Source: Chamaelirium japonicum (taxonomy: Eukaryota; Streptophyta; Magnoliopsida; Liliales; Melanthiaceae). Taken from it: 64,000 nt of DNA. Below the pieces are notes generated by a model. It had not been told where the DNA came from. It made no database searches and was given only the letters and a program-made list of their open reading frames with translations. Positions within the stretch are counted from its first letter, which is position 1; each line of letters starts with the position of its first letter. Shown piece after piece: positions 12,901 through 27,290 of the stretch. The position numbers and the translations under genes were made by a program. The DNA lies in assembly GCA_947650365.1 (NCBI GenBank), contig OX393557.1, forward strand, positions 6,077,284 through 6,141,283, given 5' to 3'.

Positions 12901-13975
12901 TGGGTTGAAACAGTCTCCAAGACAGAGGTACAAGCGATTTGACAGGTTTATACAAGGGCAAATGTACACCAGGAGTCACTATGACCATTGTGTTTATTTC
13001 CGCAAGTTACCAGATGGTTCCTTTATCTATTTGCTCTTTTACGTTGATGATATACTTATAGCCTACAAAAGCAAATATAAGGTTAACAAGTTGAAGCGAC
13101 AATTATCTTCATAATTTGAGATGAACAATCTGCGAGAAGCCAAAAAGGTTTTGGTTATGGAGATTCAGAGAAATAGAGTGAAGGACTAGGTTTGTTTATC
13201 TTAGAAGACATATTTGAAGAAAGTACTTCAGAAATTCGGCATTGGTGGGAACACAAAGTTTGTGAGCACACCCCTTGCTCCTCATTTCAAACTTAGCGTT
13301 TCTATATCTCCAAGTTCCATTGAGAAGCGTGATTCTATGTCTCGCATTGCATATGCAAGTATTGTTGGTAGCTTAATGTATGCTATGATGTGTACTAGAC
13401 CCGATATTTCATAGGTCGTGAGTATGGTTAGCAAATATATGCACAATCCCAGCAGAGGATATTGACACGTTGTGAAATAGATTATGTGGTATATTCTTAG
13501 TACCATAGATGTTGTTTTGATATTTGAGAAGGATAATAGTGGTAATTATGTGTAGGGTACGTTGACTCTGACTACACATATGATTTGGATAAACGTCGAT
13601 CTACTACAGGGTATATGTTCACGTTATTTGGAGATCCGATGAGTTGGAGATTTACTTTACAGTTTTCTATTGCATTATCGACTACAGAGGCATAATATAT
13701 GGCTACGACAAAGGCTATAAAGGAGGTAATTTGGCTACATGATTTGTTAGATGACTTGGAGATAGCACAGGACCTCATTAAGGTCAATTGTGATAGCATG
13801 AGCGCTATTTATTTGATGAATAACCAGGTTCATCATGCCTGAACGAAGCACATTGATGTTCGATATGACTTTGTCAGAGAGATTATGGAGGAAGGTGAAA
13901 TTCTAATGAAGAAAGTTGACACCAAGGATAACCCAGCTGATATACTTACCAAAGTTATTTATGAAATTAAGTTCC
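9921..13975 (+). pseudogene. Copia gag-pol polyprotein, broken by stops and frameshifts
   Basis: Gag probably starts at ATG 9921 (MSSSKSESLMKSIQ) and contains the FNGINNFGIW block. A zinc knuckle CAFCHEIGHWKKDC lies at about 10,668-10,710. Integrase pieces include NRVAEHMNRTLLEKVQCML (about 11,710). Reverse-transcriptase pieces include VVKGYAQREGIDYDNVFSPV (about 12,655), the LYGLKQSPRQ block (about 12,898) and the catalytic YVDD at about 13,040. RNase H pieces include YMATTKAIKEVIWLHDLL (about 13,698), and the C-terminal PADILTK-like block lies at about 13,930. A stop follows only 40-odd codons into gag, and further in-frame stops and frameshifts separate the pieces, so no polyprotein can be made. 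Confidence 0.93.
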
Positions 13976-14157
13976 ATTATTGCTTCGACTTAATCCACAT
14001 GCTTCACTTGCAGCGAATTGGCCTCTGAGGGGATTGGGTGAACTACGACTGACTTGATACCATGGTGGCGGGTACATAGGTAGCCTTTTTGAGTGCAGAC
14101 CAGGTGGAGTGCGAGAGATAGGCTTAGATTTATGAAATCTTCACCGAGGTGGAGAAT

Positions 14158-14901
14158 TATTGGAGAGAGATCCCAATTGAAGACAAGATAGAACTGCCTA
14201 CATGCAGTCGTGCGCATGACCTGGGAGTGTGGTGCGCATGACCTAGAGCCCGAGAATTTCGACGTGTTTTTTTTTTAAAAGACGAACTGCCTATAGGCAG
14301 TCGTGCGCACGACTTGGGAGAGTCGTGCGCACGACCTGGAGCCCGAGTTTGTCGACACATCTTCCTTCAAAAAGACAAGATTAAGTACTGGCACTCGTGC
14401 GCACGACCTTGCCAGGTCGTGCGCACGACTGTGTCAGGCAGAATGGGTTAGCCCCAGTCATACACGGTTTGACTTTTCGTTGGGGGCTGTTTTGAGGAAA
14501 ATTTTGGGAATAGACTTATGTAGCCTATTCTTTTGATATATAAAGGGGTCTATGGTTTTTTGGGAGGTAGATTTGAGAGGGATTTTGAGGAGAAAATATT
14601 TTTTGTTTTGAGAGGAGAGATTGGATAGCCGTCTTTAAGGGTTCTCATTTGAGGGTTTGAGGAACCATTGTACGCTCTTCTCTATTTGATAATAGATCTC
14701 TCTCGTGATGCCGCAGGTGGACGTAAGTTTTCTTCTCTTTTTTTGTTTGATTGCCGAACCACCAAAAATCTCTGGTGTTCTTTGTGGTACAAGTTTTCTT
14801 CTCTTTTCTTGTTTGATTGCTTCATACCTTTCATATATTTTACTATTTGTGTTATTGTTTTGGGCGATCGTGTGTGGTCTCCGATTTCGTTGCACACAAC
14901 A
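14158..14901 (+). repeat. 3' LTR of the copia element
   Basis: 744 bp, homologous to the 5' LTR but visibly diverged, with substitutions and indels including a roughly 40-bp difference. The palindrome GTCGTGCGCACGAC or close variants occur six times, more than in the 5' LTR, and two face each other around CCTTGCCA at about 14,396-14,430. Confidence 0.9.
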
Positions 14902-14906
14902 GTAAC

Positions 14907-16777
14907 CTCGAAGAAAATAGCCTGCCATGAGGCACAATATATACAAGCAAATTCTCCAAAGTGCACCTCCAACCCACTCATAGTTCTCCACACTCGTCGG
15001 AGGAAGGAGTTGGACAGATGAAGCTCCGGCTTGCTAGCAAAGAAGCGTTCCGAAGGAAGCCTCGACTCGCCGTGGAAGAAGCTCGATGTAGAAAAGAGCT
15101 CATCGGAGGAAGCTGTAGCTCACCAGATGTGGACATAGAAATAAAAGGCAACACTTTCACCATATTTGGATAAGGGCATCTGTACAATGTAAAGTTTATC
15201 ATTTGGTCATATGGCTCTCATGTGATATATTTCCAAACATTGATGGTTCCAATCTTACCAATTAGTATTTGCAAAACTACAAGGACGACACTATTAAAAA
15301 AAAGGGGGTAATGTGTGAGCGGTCCCCGACAATAGATCGTTTTCGGTGATAGGATAAACGTAAGATCCCGTTAGCCTAGGGTCCCCGATTTTTTTAGAAA
15401 ACCCAAAAATGGCCTCACTGCTCTCCGTCTCCCATTATTCTCAAGCACGAGTAGTGGAGGCATCAGGCACGATCTCGAGTTGCAGCTACAAGCAGAGACG
15501 AGAAGGTACGGGGGATGGATGGGTTAGGTTAGGTTTAGGATTCCTAGGTCTAGGGTTTATCCCATGGCCTATAGATCTTAGGTTTAGGGTTAGGTTCTGT
15601 GTGGCATCAACGAGCAATGGAGACGACGGCAAGCAGCAGAGGCGAGAAGCTCCGACGACGGAGGTTTGACTAGGTTAAAGAAATCGATGGCATTCAAGTA
15701 GAAACTTAAAATGTTGTGGAGGGCATTTTTATCCACATCATTTGTTTGTCCTTTAGACTAAACTGATCTCATTACTGCCAAGTCCCCTAAAAACAATGGG
15801 TTAAAGTGTAGTTGGTCCAATTTTTTTGTTAAAAATAAAATTATTTTTTAAAGTTGAAGGGTTTTGTGTTGTGATTTGTGGGAGAAGTGGGACCCATGAC
15901 ACCTTTATCACCTTTTTTTTTTTGGTTCATGGAAAGGGGGAGGTCAAACAATCCTCTAGGAGGCGCCACAGCCCGACGCAAGCACAAAATCGCCAACAGG
16001 CGGAAAGAAACGGGCTCAAGACCTTTACCAAGCCATTGCATGCTCGCGGAACAATCACCTCCACACTCCGGTGGAACAACCACCTCCGCACACCAACAAA
16101 ACCCCCACACACTGGCGAGTGGCGGCCACCAAAACTCATCACAAACAGGAAGAGCAACCACCGCACACTGGCGGAGAAGAAGAGAGAAAAAATGGGATAA
16201 AACAATTACAACCCCATATCAACTAGCAACCCAAAAAGAGGATACCATCGGCGACGAAGCTAAGCCAGGGGAAGGGGCAACGTCACCACCACGAGTCATC
16301 GGGAACCAACCGACGAGCCTTCTGAAGCCTCCATGCCACGCTGAGTCAGAGCTGCCACCTACGCCAAGGCCGGGCGTCGCTGATATGAGCAGGGACAAGG
16401 TCCAGGGCCTATTCAAGGTCACTACATCGATCGCACGAGCCGCCGCATCTCACTGGAGATGGATACCACCAACCCGACACTGCTAGAGTCAGAAGGGACA
16501 CCCCAAAATTCCAAAATAGAAAGGGAGAAAGAGGAAGGAAAAGGGACGCCGTCGTCGACAGAGTCGATCGGCCATAAAAACCCTATCTACAAGGGAATTG
16601 GAAGGAGGAGACCCAAATCCGAAACCTGGGCCAAGGGGAGATTGCTGAAACCCTAACCCTGAACCCTGGAAACAGAAGGGAAAAGGGGAGCAAGCGTTCA
16701 AAGCCCGACCGATCCCCCAAGGAGCAATCTCAATACACCTTATCATAAGAAGTGTGATAAAGCACCAAAGTTATGTG
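14907..16777. other. Repeat-derived sequence without a recognised gene
   Basis: The block 15,290-15,720 (AATGTGTGAGCGGTCC near its start, AAATGTTGTGGAGGGCATTTT near its end) has an inverted, diverged relative at about 28,300-28,990 with both terminal blocks conserved, so it is a transposon or MITE-like family. The segment 15,830-16,750 is GC-richer and gives long open frames on both strands (for example 15,878-16,486 plus), but the peptides are low complexity and resemble no family I know. Confidence 0.45.
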
Positions 16778-16977
16778 GCGTGTGGAAAAATTTTCAGCAC
16801 ATCCTACGTACCATACAACCAAGGGGCCCACTACCCTCGAAGCCGATCAACACGCTCCGAGTGCTGGGGGCCACTACGCCATGTGTTAGGGTCCCACTAC
16901 CCCATGTCTCTTGAATCACAATGGGCCCCACGGCTGTATGGTACGCAGGATGTGTTGAAAAATTTCTCGTGGCGTGC
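16778..16977. mobile_element. Foldback MITE of about 200 bp
   Basis: Left arm GGAAAAATTTTCAGCACATC followed by CTACGTACCATAC; right arm GTATGGTACGCAGGATGTG followed by TTGAAAAATTTCTCGTGG. These are complementary over about 35 bp. The centre is GC-rich. The exact ends and target duplication are uncertain. Confidence 0.7.
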
Positions 16978-18245
16978 AACTTCTTGCCATTTTGGGAAAT
17001 GAAACTGTATGATTGTAGCTCAATTAGATTAACTCGATACATAAACAATAGTCCAAGCCAAAAAAAAAATCAAAAAAACATAAGTAATACACTCAGTAAA
17101 AATGGACCAATAATCTCAATCCCTTGAACTCTTGGAGGAGGCAATATATAATTTGGACTTGTGATGGCACATTGCTTGTGCGGTTGCTAAATATAGTAAA
17201 GATAAAAACCCTAGAATTCTTTATGTGGGGATTTTGCTCAGCCAATGTGGCCTATTTTTTTATTTTTTATAAGATCGGCGGGTATCCGAAAACTTTTCGG
17301 ACAATGGTCCACTTCAGTATCAGACTAATCTCTCTGAGAGTGAAGCCTGGTCCATTTGAAATTTCCCACCACACTCCTAGGTAAATTGAGGGGGGATGAG
17401 TCGAACACACAATGTCCTCACCCAAGCATCAATTGCTTGCCAACTCTCATATCCCCTGGTGGTGCCAATGTGACCTCTTGTTTGAATGGAACGGAGTGTA
17501 GAATATGATTTGTCTCCATACTGACATATAGTGTGGAAGAGAGCTTTCGTATTTAAAAATATTCAAAGTTTCTTTTTTGTAGAAGTAGATAAGCCCATAT
17601 TTAAATCTCAAGAATATTTAAATCTCAAGAAAATAAGGAGGGAAGGTGGAGGTGGGGTAGGGAGAGAATTACAAATCCAATATTGCTCATTATAAGAAAG
17701 GATAAATCCCCAAGGGATCATCATTCTCAGGGTCAAGATATGCCTGGATAGCTTATACAATGCTTTATATGCATACAAATCTCGTGACGAAAACAAACTC
17801 TTTGATCCTTAACTATAGAGTCAAAGATACAACCAAGCCATAAGACTCATCCGCAACAAACCTGACAAGCATTTAATTGCTCAATTAGCATATCGAGTAT
17901 GTTTTTGTCTACTTCTTGTAATCGTCTTTTATCCGTCTCTGACCTTGAAAGCAACCTTCTCTTCCTTTCTCTTGCTTTGTCCCTTCCTAGCTTCCTTGGG
18001 TACCTTCCCAACATCCGAATCCGAGTCATAGATCAAGTTTTTATCCCCCCATGGAGCAAGAGTTAAGCTCAGGTTATCCTCACCTTGGGTTGAATACTCC
18101 TTGCTAACGGTGTGAACTTTTTTAGAATATTGAGTATATCTCATCTTGATTCACGCACATCACAATATGAGACTGAAGTACAAAGGATCACACAACTTAA
18201 TCAAATTTCTAACCAAATGGCTGGCGCATTATTGACACAACCAAG
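16978..18245. other. Non-coding stretch, nothing recognised
   Basis: No domain, hairpin family or coding pattern stands out. Given the copia relic that follows, part of this may be degraded retrotransposon. Confidence 0.3.
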
Positions 18246-19436
18246 GTGATTAAGTTACATATATCAGCAACAAATACTCCGACAAGAATTGAAATTCATG
18301 TTAGAAAATCCACTACCAAAGCAATAAACAAAACATCCACAGTACACCTGAAGCATGGACGACCCTTAGGCTTGAAAGATTCAGCTCCTAAAAAAAAGAG
18401 ATCAAAAGAGCAAAATATAAAATTTAGTGTAGGGATTGGCTATGTTCTACATGCTAATTCATGACTTTCGACATTAGGATAAAGATAAATAAAATACTAT
18501 TCACCTATCTCATATAACTTTTTATCTCAGTATAGGTGATGTACAAGCCATTAGTCCACTTAAGACGTGTCCTACATGACTCAGGTATGTGGATGAGATT
18601 CATGCATAAGAGATCTGAGTGCATTATGCACGCCTTAGAAGAGTTCACAATCAGTAAGACCCCCGATTTACAAAGACGGTAACACTCTAACTTTCTTGTT
18701 AAATCGAGATGGTCTATCTCAACCTTTGGAGCAATTGAATCTGAGACAAGAGTGTTGGTGTGCTTGGAGTCATCGAGAGAGACTATGACACACTGAATGA
18801 AATCAAAAAATAATACCTTGTCTGTAATACTATCACCCTATATTGTGGTCCCTCTGCAGCTAGTTAACTAACCATAAATTTCAAGATGGTCTATGGACTC
18901 TGGGTTCAATACTTGTCACTTTGACCTACCAGTTAACGAGGCATATCGTAAGGCCAAAGCTGGGTAAATTGGTTGGCTTGTGTTGGATGCTGGGGAACAC
19001 ATACATGCTATGAGAAGACCTCACTCCTTGATGGGAGTTGGGTGTCTCCTTGAGCAACCTCCATAAAAAAGTTGATCACTATGTCTGGCTTTGTAAATCT
19101 AAAGATATGATGGTGATCAGAAGGACTTGGAGAGTTGGGACTTGAGTGAGTGGTCTATACTAAAAAGGACAGTGTTAGATCTCAGATAGCATACACAGAT
19201 ACCAGAAGTAAGAGGGCTTCTAGTGTAACATAGTAGAAAAGGTACTCTTGTAATTTGTGTAACCTTGAAGTGTAATTATAGCTTGATGATGGTTTAAATA
19301 GTAGTTAATTAGAGGAGTGACTTAGTCGTGAGATGGCATGTCTATTTCCTAATTGTCATTTTCAAGAAAGCGAAATGAGAAGTACAAGATCATTAGATAT
19401 AAGGCACTACTCATAGCGTAATGTTTTATGCAGAGA
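18246..19436 (+). pseudogene. Copia relic, upstream half (linker and start of reverse transcriptase)
   Basis: 18,246-18,464 translates to peptide of the integrase-RT linker type, with LKHGRPLGLKDSAPKKKR resembling the LKRGRPxGxKDxxPRKR stretch of one plant copia lineage. The end (about 19,365-19,436) reads RKRNEKYKIIRYKALLIA, a stop, then CFMQRP. This is the VAQGFSQRP block that immediately precedes the reverse-transcriptase core. The reading frame resumes exactly on the far side of the hAT insertion at 26,038. Stops and an unrecognised central stretch show decay. Confidence 0.8.
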
Positions 19437-19444
19437 CCTGACAT
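19437..19444. repeat. 8-bp target duplication of the 6.6-kb hAT insertion, left
   Basis: CCTGACAT, repeated exactly at 26,038-26,045. Eight bases is the hallmark length for hAT elements. Confidence 0.95.
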
Positions 19445-19778
19445 TAGGGGTCGACATGGTCGGGTTGGTCGGGTTTGAAGGTCTGATCGTGTTTGGATCA
19501 AGTTACATTGCATTTGCCCAAATTGCCCGAGTTGCCCGGGGAACTTGTAGAGGGTTTGCTCGTGTTTGGACCATGGAAATTCATTGGGTTGCTCGGGTTC
19601 GTTTGGATTGTTCACTAAAAAGTAGAGATACGTCCGATCTAAAATTAACACCAATCAATATGGAGCTTCCTCTTGAGCAAAAAAAAAATTGGTGCCAATC
19701 GTGCAATGAAGAATATTACAAGATTAACTTGATTGTAGAGAATATGTGCATTCCTCTTAATCCCTCTCTTTATTATTA

Positions 19779-19784
<6 letters not shown>

Positions 19785-19851
<67 letters not shown>
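19785..19851. repeat. (AT)n followed by (GA)n microsatellite
   Basis: About 42 bp of AT repeats then about 25 bp of GA repeats, directly bordering the left arm of a foldback element. Confidence 0.95.
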
Positions 19852-20330
<479 letters not shown>

Positions 20331-20414
20331 TCGCCTTCGATGGCAACACCCACAGAGACCGAACTACACAGACCATGGGAGGCAATAGCCCCCCCCCCGC
20401 CTAAATTTTGGGTT

Positions 20415-20666
20415 GGGTAAATTACACTTTGCCCCCCTAAAGTTTAGCACAAAAACACTTAACCCCCCTATAGTTTAAAAACTATATTTTGCCCCCTACA
20501 CTTCAGTTTTAATCAGATAAAATTATCAAATGAGGAAATAAGTAGTTGGCAAAGGGGAGTATTGTGCTAACAATTCAAACTTTAGGATGTCATTTGGAAC
20601 AAAATAAACTACATGGGGGTTAATTGTTTTTAAGCTAAACATCAGGGTGGCAAAGTACAATTTATC
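20415..20666. mobile_element. MITE-like repeat with GGGTAAATTACACTTTGCCC end, copy 1
   Basis: The left end GGGTAAATTACACTTTGCCC faces a right end GGGTGGCAAAGTACAATTTATC. Further inside, TAGTTTAAAAACTAT and other short inverted stretches occur. Three other copies of the family lie at 20,947-21,067, 29,685-29,949 and 41,180-41,371, sharing AATCAGATAAAA and AGTAGTTG(A/G)CA blocks where present. Confidence 0.75.
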
Positions 20667-20754
20667 ATTTTGGATTTATCTCTCTCATGCCCCCCCACCC
20701 CCCACTCCTGGTTAATTGTTTTTAGACTACATTAGGGAATTTATCATTTTGGAT

Positions 20755-20791
<37 letters not shown>

Positions 20792-20946
20792 TCTCTCTCA
20801 CCCCGGCTCTGATGGCCCGGCCCTGGTAGACCAGTGAGCCCTATACCACCATCACCGCCCATTATTAGGACGATCGTCGTCTCCGAAGCGGTCGCCTCCG
20901 ACAGCAACACCCGCAGAGACCGAACTACATCCCTCCCCTAAATTTG

Positions 20947-21067
20947 GGTTGGGTGAATTACACTTTGCCCCCTTCAATTTAATTTTAATCTCTTTCTCTC
21001 AGGCCCCTCGCCCCTCTCGGGTTAAGTGTTTTTAAGCTAAACATCAGGGGGCAAAGTGCAATTTATC
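20947..21067. mobile_element. MITE-like TTACACTTTGCCCCC repeat, copy 2 (internally deleted)
   Basis: Retains both ends (GTGAATTACACTTTGCCCCC and GGGGGCAAAGTGCAATTTATC) but lacks most of the centre found in copy 1. Confidence 0.7.
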
Positions 21068-21802
21068 TTTCTTTTGGACGACGTGGCAGACCACGATTGG
21101 GCCTTAATTTTAAGCTAAACATCTGAGTCTTCAGTACTTCACTAACCTATGATATCTGACCCGATTCGGGTTGACCGGGTTGGTTAGGGTTGGGCTAAAT
21201 GACTTGGGTTAGGGTTAGGATTGGATTTTCTTAATCTGACCTTGAGTTCTTAGGTCGCTTCAGCGGTTGGGATGGTCTCGAGGTTGTCTGACAGACCAAT
21301 TTTTTTTTTTTTTGACTTTTTATATATAACCATCTGTTTAGAGACGTCCGAACAATGGACCCCGGTTCGTGGAGTATGATACCACAATTTTTTTTCCCTT
21401 TTATACCTTCTGTCATCAGAGCCATCCAAACAATAGATCCTAGTATAGAGTACAACTCCAGATAATTATCTGATTTTAAACCTTTTGTTGCATTAGAGTC
21501 GTCCAAACAATAGACCCTAGTTCAAGGAGTACAACTCTACAAAAAAAAAACTCTTATACTTTCTGTTTAATCAGAGCCGTCCAAACAATAGACCCGATAA
21601 TTGGGGGTCATTATGCGGACTTGGCATATCATTTTTTTGGTGTGGGTGGAGACCAAAAAGGTTTTATTTTTTTATTTTTTGGAAAATAGAGACCAAAGAC
21701 GGACATCATTTTTGCTACCCTATTCACTTGCGTACGACCCAATCGTATGCTGCCACATTGTCCATTAGAAAGGCCATAATAGAGCAAGTGTAGTCCTGTA
21801 GC

Positions 21803-22167
21803 TAGGGGTGGTAATCCTTGACCCAAGCCGCCAACCTGACTCGAAGTTAGCGGGTTTGGGTTTGGCCTAAATGGGTTCGGGTCATAAACGGGTCAACCCG
21901 ATTGACCCGTTTATTTAATGGGTCGGGTTCGGGTTTGTACTTATAGCCCGATTGACCCGACTTGACCTGTTTACCAAATGGGTCGTGTCAACCTGACCCG
22001 ACCCAACCCATTCAAACCCGGCCCAATCCGACTTGTCTTGACCCAACCCAGCAAGTTTACATGGATTCTATTGACCCAACCCGACCCGACCGTTTTAGTA
22101 AACGGGTTAAATGGGTCGGGCCGGGTCAACCTATGTCTCAACCCGACCCGACCCATTGCTACCCCTA
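21803..22167. mobile_element. hAT MITE with ACCCG-rich ends, 365 bp, copy 1
   Basis: Begins TAGGGGTGGTAAT; the complement of its end is TAGGGGTAGCAAT. It is flanked by the exact 8-bp duplication CCTGTAGC (21795-21802 and 22168-22175). The body is packed with GGGTCGGGTT / AACCCGACCC repeats in both orientations and encodes nothing. Confidence 0.92.
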
Positions 22168-22582
22168 CCTGTAGCAAGTGTAGCCTATTATGTCCTTTCT
22201 TTTGGATGATGTGGCAGCCCACAATTGGGTAAAAAGCCGTCCAAACAATTATTTGATTTTAAAACTTTTGTTGCATTAGAGTCGTCCAAACAATAGACCC
22301 TAGTTCAAGGAGTACTAACTCTACAAAAAAAAACTCTTATACTTTCTGTTTCATCAGAGCCGTCCAAACAATAGACCCGGTAATTAGAGGTCATTATGCG
22401 GACTTGGCATATCATTCTTTGGTGTGGGTGGAGACCAAAAAGGTTTTATTTTTTATTTTTTAGGAAATAGAGACCAAAGACGGACATCATTTTTGCTACC
22501 CTATTCACTTGCGTACGGCCAATCGTATCCTGCCACATTGTCCATTAGAAAGGCCATAATAGAGAAAGTGTAGTCCTGTAGC

Positions 22583-22911
22583 TAGGGGTGGTAATCCTTG
22601 ACCCGAGCCGCCTACCCGACCCGAAGTTAGCGGGTTTGGGTTTGGCCTAAACGGGTTCGGGTCATAAACGGGTCAACCCGATTGACCTGTTTATTTAATG
22701 GGTCGGGTTCGGGTTTGTACTTATAACCCGATTGACCCGTTTACCAAATGGGTCATGTCAATCCGACCCGACCCAACCCAATCAAATCTGGCCCAATCCG
22801 ACTTGTCTTGACCCAACCCAGCAAGTTTACATGGATTCTATTGACCCAACCCGACCCGAACCCGACCCGACCCGACCCGACCCAACCCGACCCGACCCAT
22901 TGCCACTCCTA
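22583..22911. mobile_element. hAT MITE with ACCCG-rich ends, 329 bp, copy 2
   Basis: The same insertion carried along by the segmental duplication: left duplication CCTGTAGC, right CCTGAAGC, end CCACTCCTA instead of CTACCCCTA. The run of ACCCG pentamers at about 22,850-22,900 is longer than in copy 1 and part of the interior is lost, so the pentamer array changed length after duplication. Confidence 0.9.
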
Positions 22912-22980
22912 CCTGAAGCAAGTGTAGCCTATTATGCCCTTTCTTTTGGATGATGTGACAGCCCACAATTGGGTAAAAAG

Positions 22981-23041
22981 AAAGTGTAGCAAATCGGATA
23001 ACAAAAATGCTCTCTCAAAAAAAGCTGTGCAAAGGGGACCA

Positions 23042-23094
<53 letters not shown>

Positions 23095-23182
23095 TGGCAG
23101 CCCACAATTGGGTAATAAGCAAGTGCAGCAAATCGGATAGCAAAAATGGCTCTCCTAAATGGGCGGGTGGGGACCAAGGAGA

Positions 23183-23217
<35 letters not shown>

Positions 23218-23310
23218 CAGCCCAAGCAATGCAATCGGGTAGCAATAATGCTCTCCTAAATGGGGGGTGGGGACCACGAAAAGAGGAAGAGAGAGAGAGA
23301 GATTTCAGCC
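22981..23310 (+). repeat. Tandem units each carrying its own (GA)n array
   Basis: Three imperfect units, about 22,981-23,090, 23,091-23,213 and 23,214-23,302. Each contains CAAATCGGATA(A/G)CAAAAATG or CAATCGGGTAGCAATAATG, CTCTC, a (G)GGGACCA block and then (GA)n of differing length. The open frames reading Arg-Glu or Ser-Leu across them are artefacts. Confidence 0.8.
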
Positions 23311-23695
23311 CATATAATAAAGAAGAGAAAGGCTTTGCCACGTGTCATGTTTCGATTGGGTATAAGATATTTATCCATAGTGGAAAAACGTGTGAACAAT
23401 AGTGCTATTACCAAACATATCCCTAATTTTTTACATAAAACCTCTCTAATATATTTTGTCATAGATTTTTTTACAATCAAGTCCTCAAATCATATATTAC
23501 TTCCCCCCTCAATCACATCCCTCCATCGCAACTCCATTTAAAATCAAACGTTCTTATCCCCCTTTTCAGGTGAATCTCACTCGCCTTAAGGGCTATTTAA
23601 TTCGTTCCCTACAAATATGAGCCTTTGTGTATATAATCGGACGATCTAAAATATATATGGCATAGTGGCACGGTTGTAAATAAAACGAATGCGCT

Positions 23696-24186
<491 letters not shown>

Positions 24187-24264
<78 letters not shown>
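24187..24264. repeat. (AT)n microsatellite, about 78 bp
   Basis: Uninterrupted AT dinucleotides between two foldback elements. Confidence 0.97.
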
Positions 24265-25857
<1,593 letters not shown>

Positions 25858-26045
25858 CTCGGGTTCTTCGGGTTGCTTGGGTTGGTCATATGGGTGACCA
25901 TGTTCGCCCAAATTCAAATTCAGGCAAAAAAAATTTGCCCATGTCCGTCCAAATTCTCAAATATTGTTGCCCATGATTGTCCAAATTTAGAATTTGGTCG
26001 GGTTGCTCGGGTTCGTTCGGACCAAGTCCCAGCCCTACCTGACAT

Positions 26046-27290
26046 CTATTATGAAGAAATGTATTCACCTATGATGGATGGAATTATATTCCAATATTTG
26101 ATCAATTTGACAATCTCAAAAGGACTAGACATGCGTTTTATGGATGTCGTTACTACGTACATATATATATGGTATGTGCATTAGATATTGATATCTATAT
26201 AAAAAAATATGAATGACTTCCTGAAGAAAATAACAAAAAACCATAGAGCATACATGCAATCAAGTTAAGACGATCCCTTTATAGATTAAAGCAACCCGGA
26301 AGAATATGGTACAATCATTTTAATGAATACTTGATTAAAGAAGGATATGCCAATGGTTTGACATGTCCATTTGTGTTCATAAAGAAATCCATATCTGGAT
26401 TCTCCATAGTGACAACATATGTTGATAACATGAAACTAATTGGTACCGCTGAAGAAATCAATGAAACGGCTGAGAACCTACATAAAGAGGTTGAGATGAA
26501 AGACATCGGGGAAATGGAGTACTGACTCGACTTGCAACTCGAGCATAGCCTAGATGTAATGCTCACTTATCAATCAACTTATATAGAAAAGGTCCTAAAA
26601 TACTTTAGCATGGATAAAGCTTACCCATTGAACTCACCTATGGTGATTTGGTCACTTGACATGATTATTTTTATCCTAAAGAAGAGAATGTAGCATTTCT
26701 TGGTCATAAATTACCATAACTTAGTGCAGTTGGTGCCCTGATGTATTTGGCACAATGTACAAGTCCTGAGATATCTTTTATAACTAACTTATCATCAAGA
26801 TATATTGCTGCACCAACTCGAAGACATGGAAATGACATAAAGCACGAACATATTACGTTACCTTCGTGGGACGACATATGTAGGACTATTATATTTATAG
26901 AAACCTTCGAGTGGTACTCGTCTGATGGGATACACAAATGCTAGATACTTGTCAGATCCTCATAAAATATCGCTCACAAATAGGCTATGTATTTACATGA
27001 GGTGACACGACGATCTCATGGCGGTCAACTAAACAAGCCTTGGTTTTTCATCGGGGGAGCACGTACTCAAGGGGAGCATATACTTTGAAGACCATAAGAG
27101 ATATGTGTAGTATACTCTTTTTCCTTTCCTTTGGTTTTTTTCCCACTGGTTTTTTTTGGGCAAGGTTTTAATGAGGCAGTCTGAAGTGCGTCCAACTCCA
27201 TCTAAGATCCACAAGTATTATACTCTTTTTGTCTTGATTTTTCGCAAGTAATGACATAATCATCTTGGTACGGTGGATATCTAAGGGAGA
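26046..27290 (+). pseudogene. Copia relic, downstream half (reverse transcriptase to RNase H)
   Basis: Starting at 26,041 the frame reads DIYYEEMYSPMMDGIIFQYL, then GLDMRFMDVVTTYIY. From about 26,280 come SLYRLKQPGR, FVFIKKSISGF, VTTYVDNMKLIGT (YVDD changed to YVDN) and DIGEMEY. From about 26,740 come MYLAQCTSPEISFITNLSSR and APTRRHGNDIKH. This is a different copia lineage from the element at 9 kb. The catalytic change, several stops and gaps show it is dead. Confidence 0.88.

Larger units (their letters stand above)
9146..14901 (+). mobile_element. Complete Ty1/copia LTR retrotransposon (Tork/Tnt1-like), decayed
   Basis: Left LTR 9146-9850 and right LTR 14158-14901 are clearly homologous over their whole length. 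They begin TGTTAGAGAGAGATC and TATTGGAGAGAGATC and both end in ACA. Flanks ATAAC (9141-9145) and GTAAC (14902-14906) match at 4 of 5 bases, a 5-bp target duplication. TGGTATCAAAGC four bases after the left LTR is the usual copia primer-binding site, complementary to initiator tRNA-Met. The purine-rich GGTGGAGAA just before the right LTR is the polypurine-tract position. Domain order gag, integrase, reverse transcriptase, RNase H is that of copia; lineage is judged from motif wording. Many stops and frameshifts show it is inactive. Confidence 0.95.
21464..22980 (+). repeat. Tandem segmental duplication, two units of about 750 bp
   Basis: Unit 1 (about 21,464-22,228) and unit 2 (about 22,247-22,980) are colinear. 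Both contain TTTTGTTGCATTAGAGTCGT, the GAGACCAAAAAGG-TTTTATTTTTT block, CACTTGCGTACG, the same hAT MITE at the same site, and CAGCCCACAATTGGGTAAAA at the end. Differences are scattered single bases plus indels in the ACCCG repeats. The MITE was therefore present before the duplication. Confidence 0.9.

Noticed and set aside
15520-15600. TTAGG/TTTAGGG-like motifs resembling interstitial telomere repeats
   Set aside because: Only scattered copies without a regular tandem array; the block is part of a dispersed repeat also found at 28.3-29.0 kb.
22981-23310. CRISPR-like regular repeats
   Set aside because: Units are contiguous imperfect tandem repeats with microsatellite tracts in a plant genome; no unique spacers.
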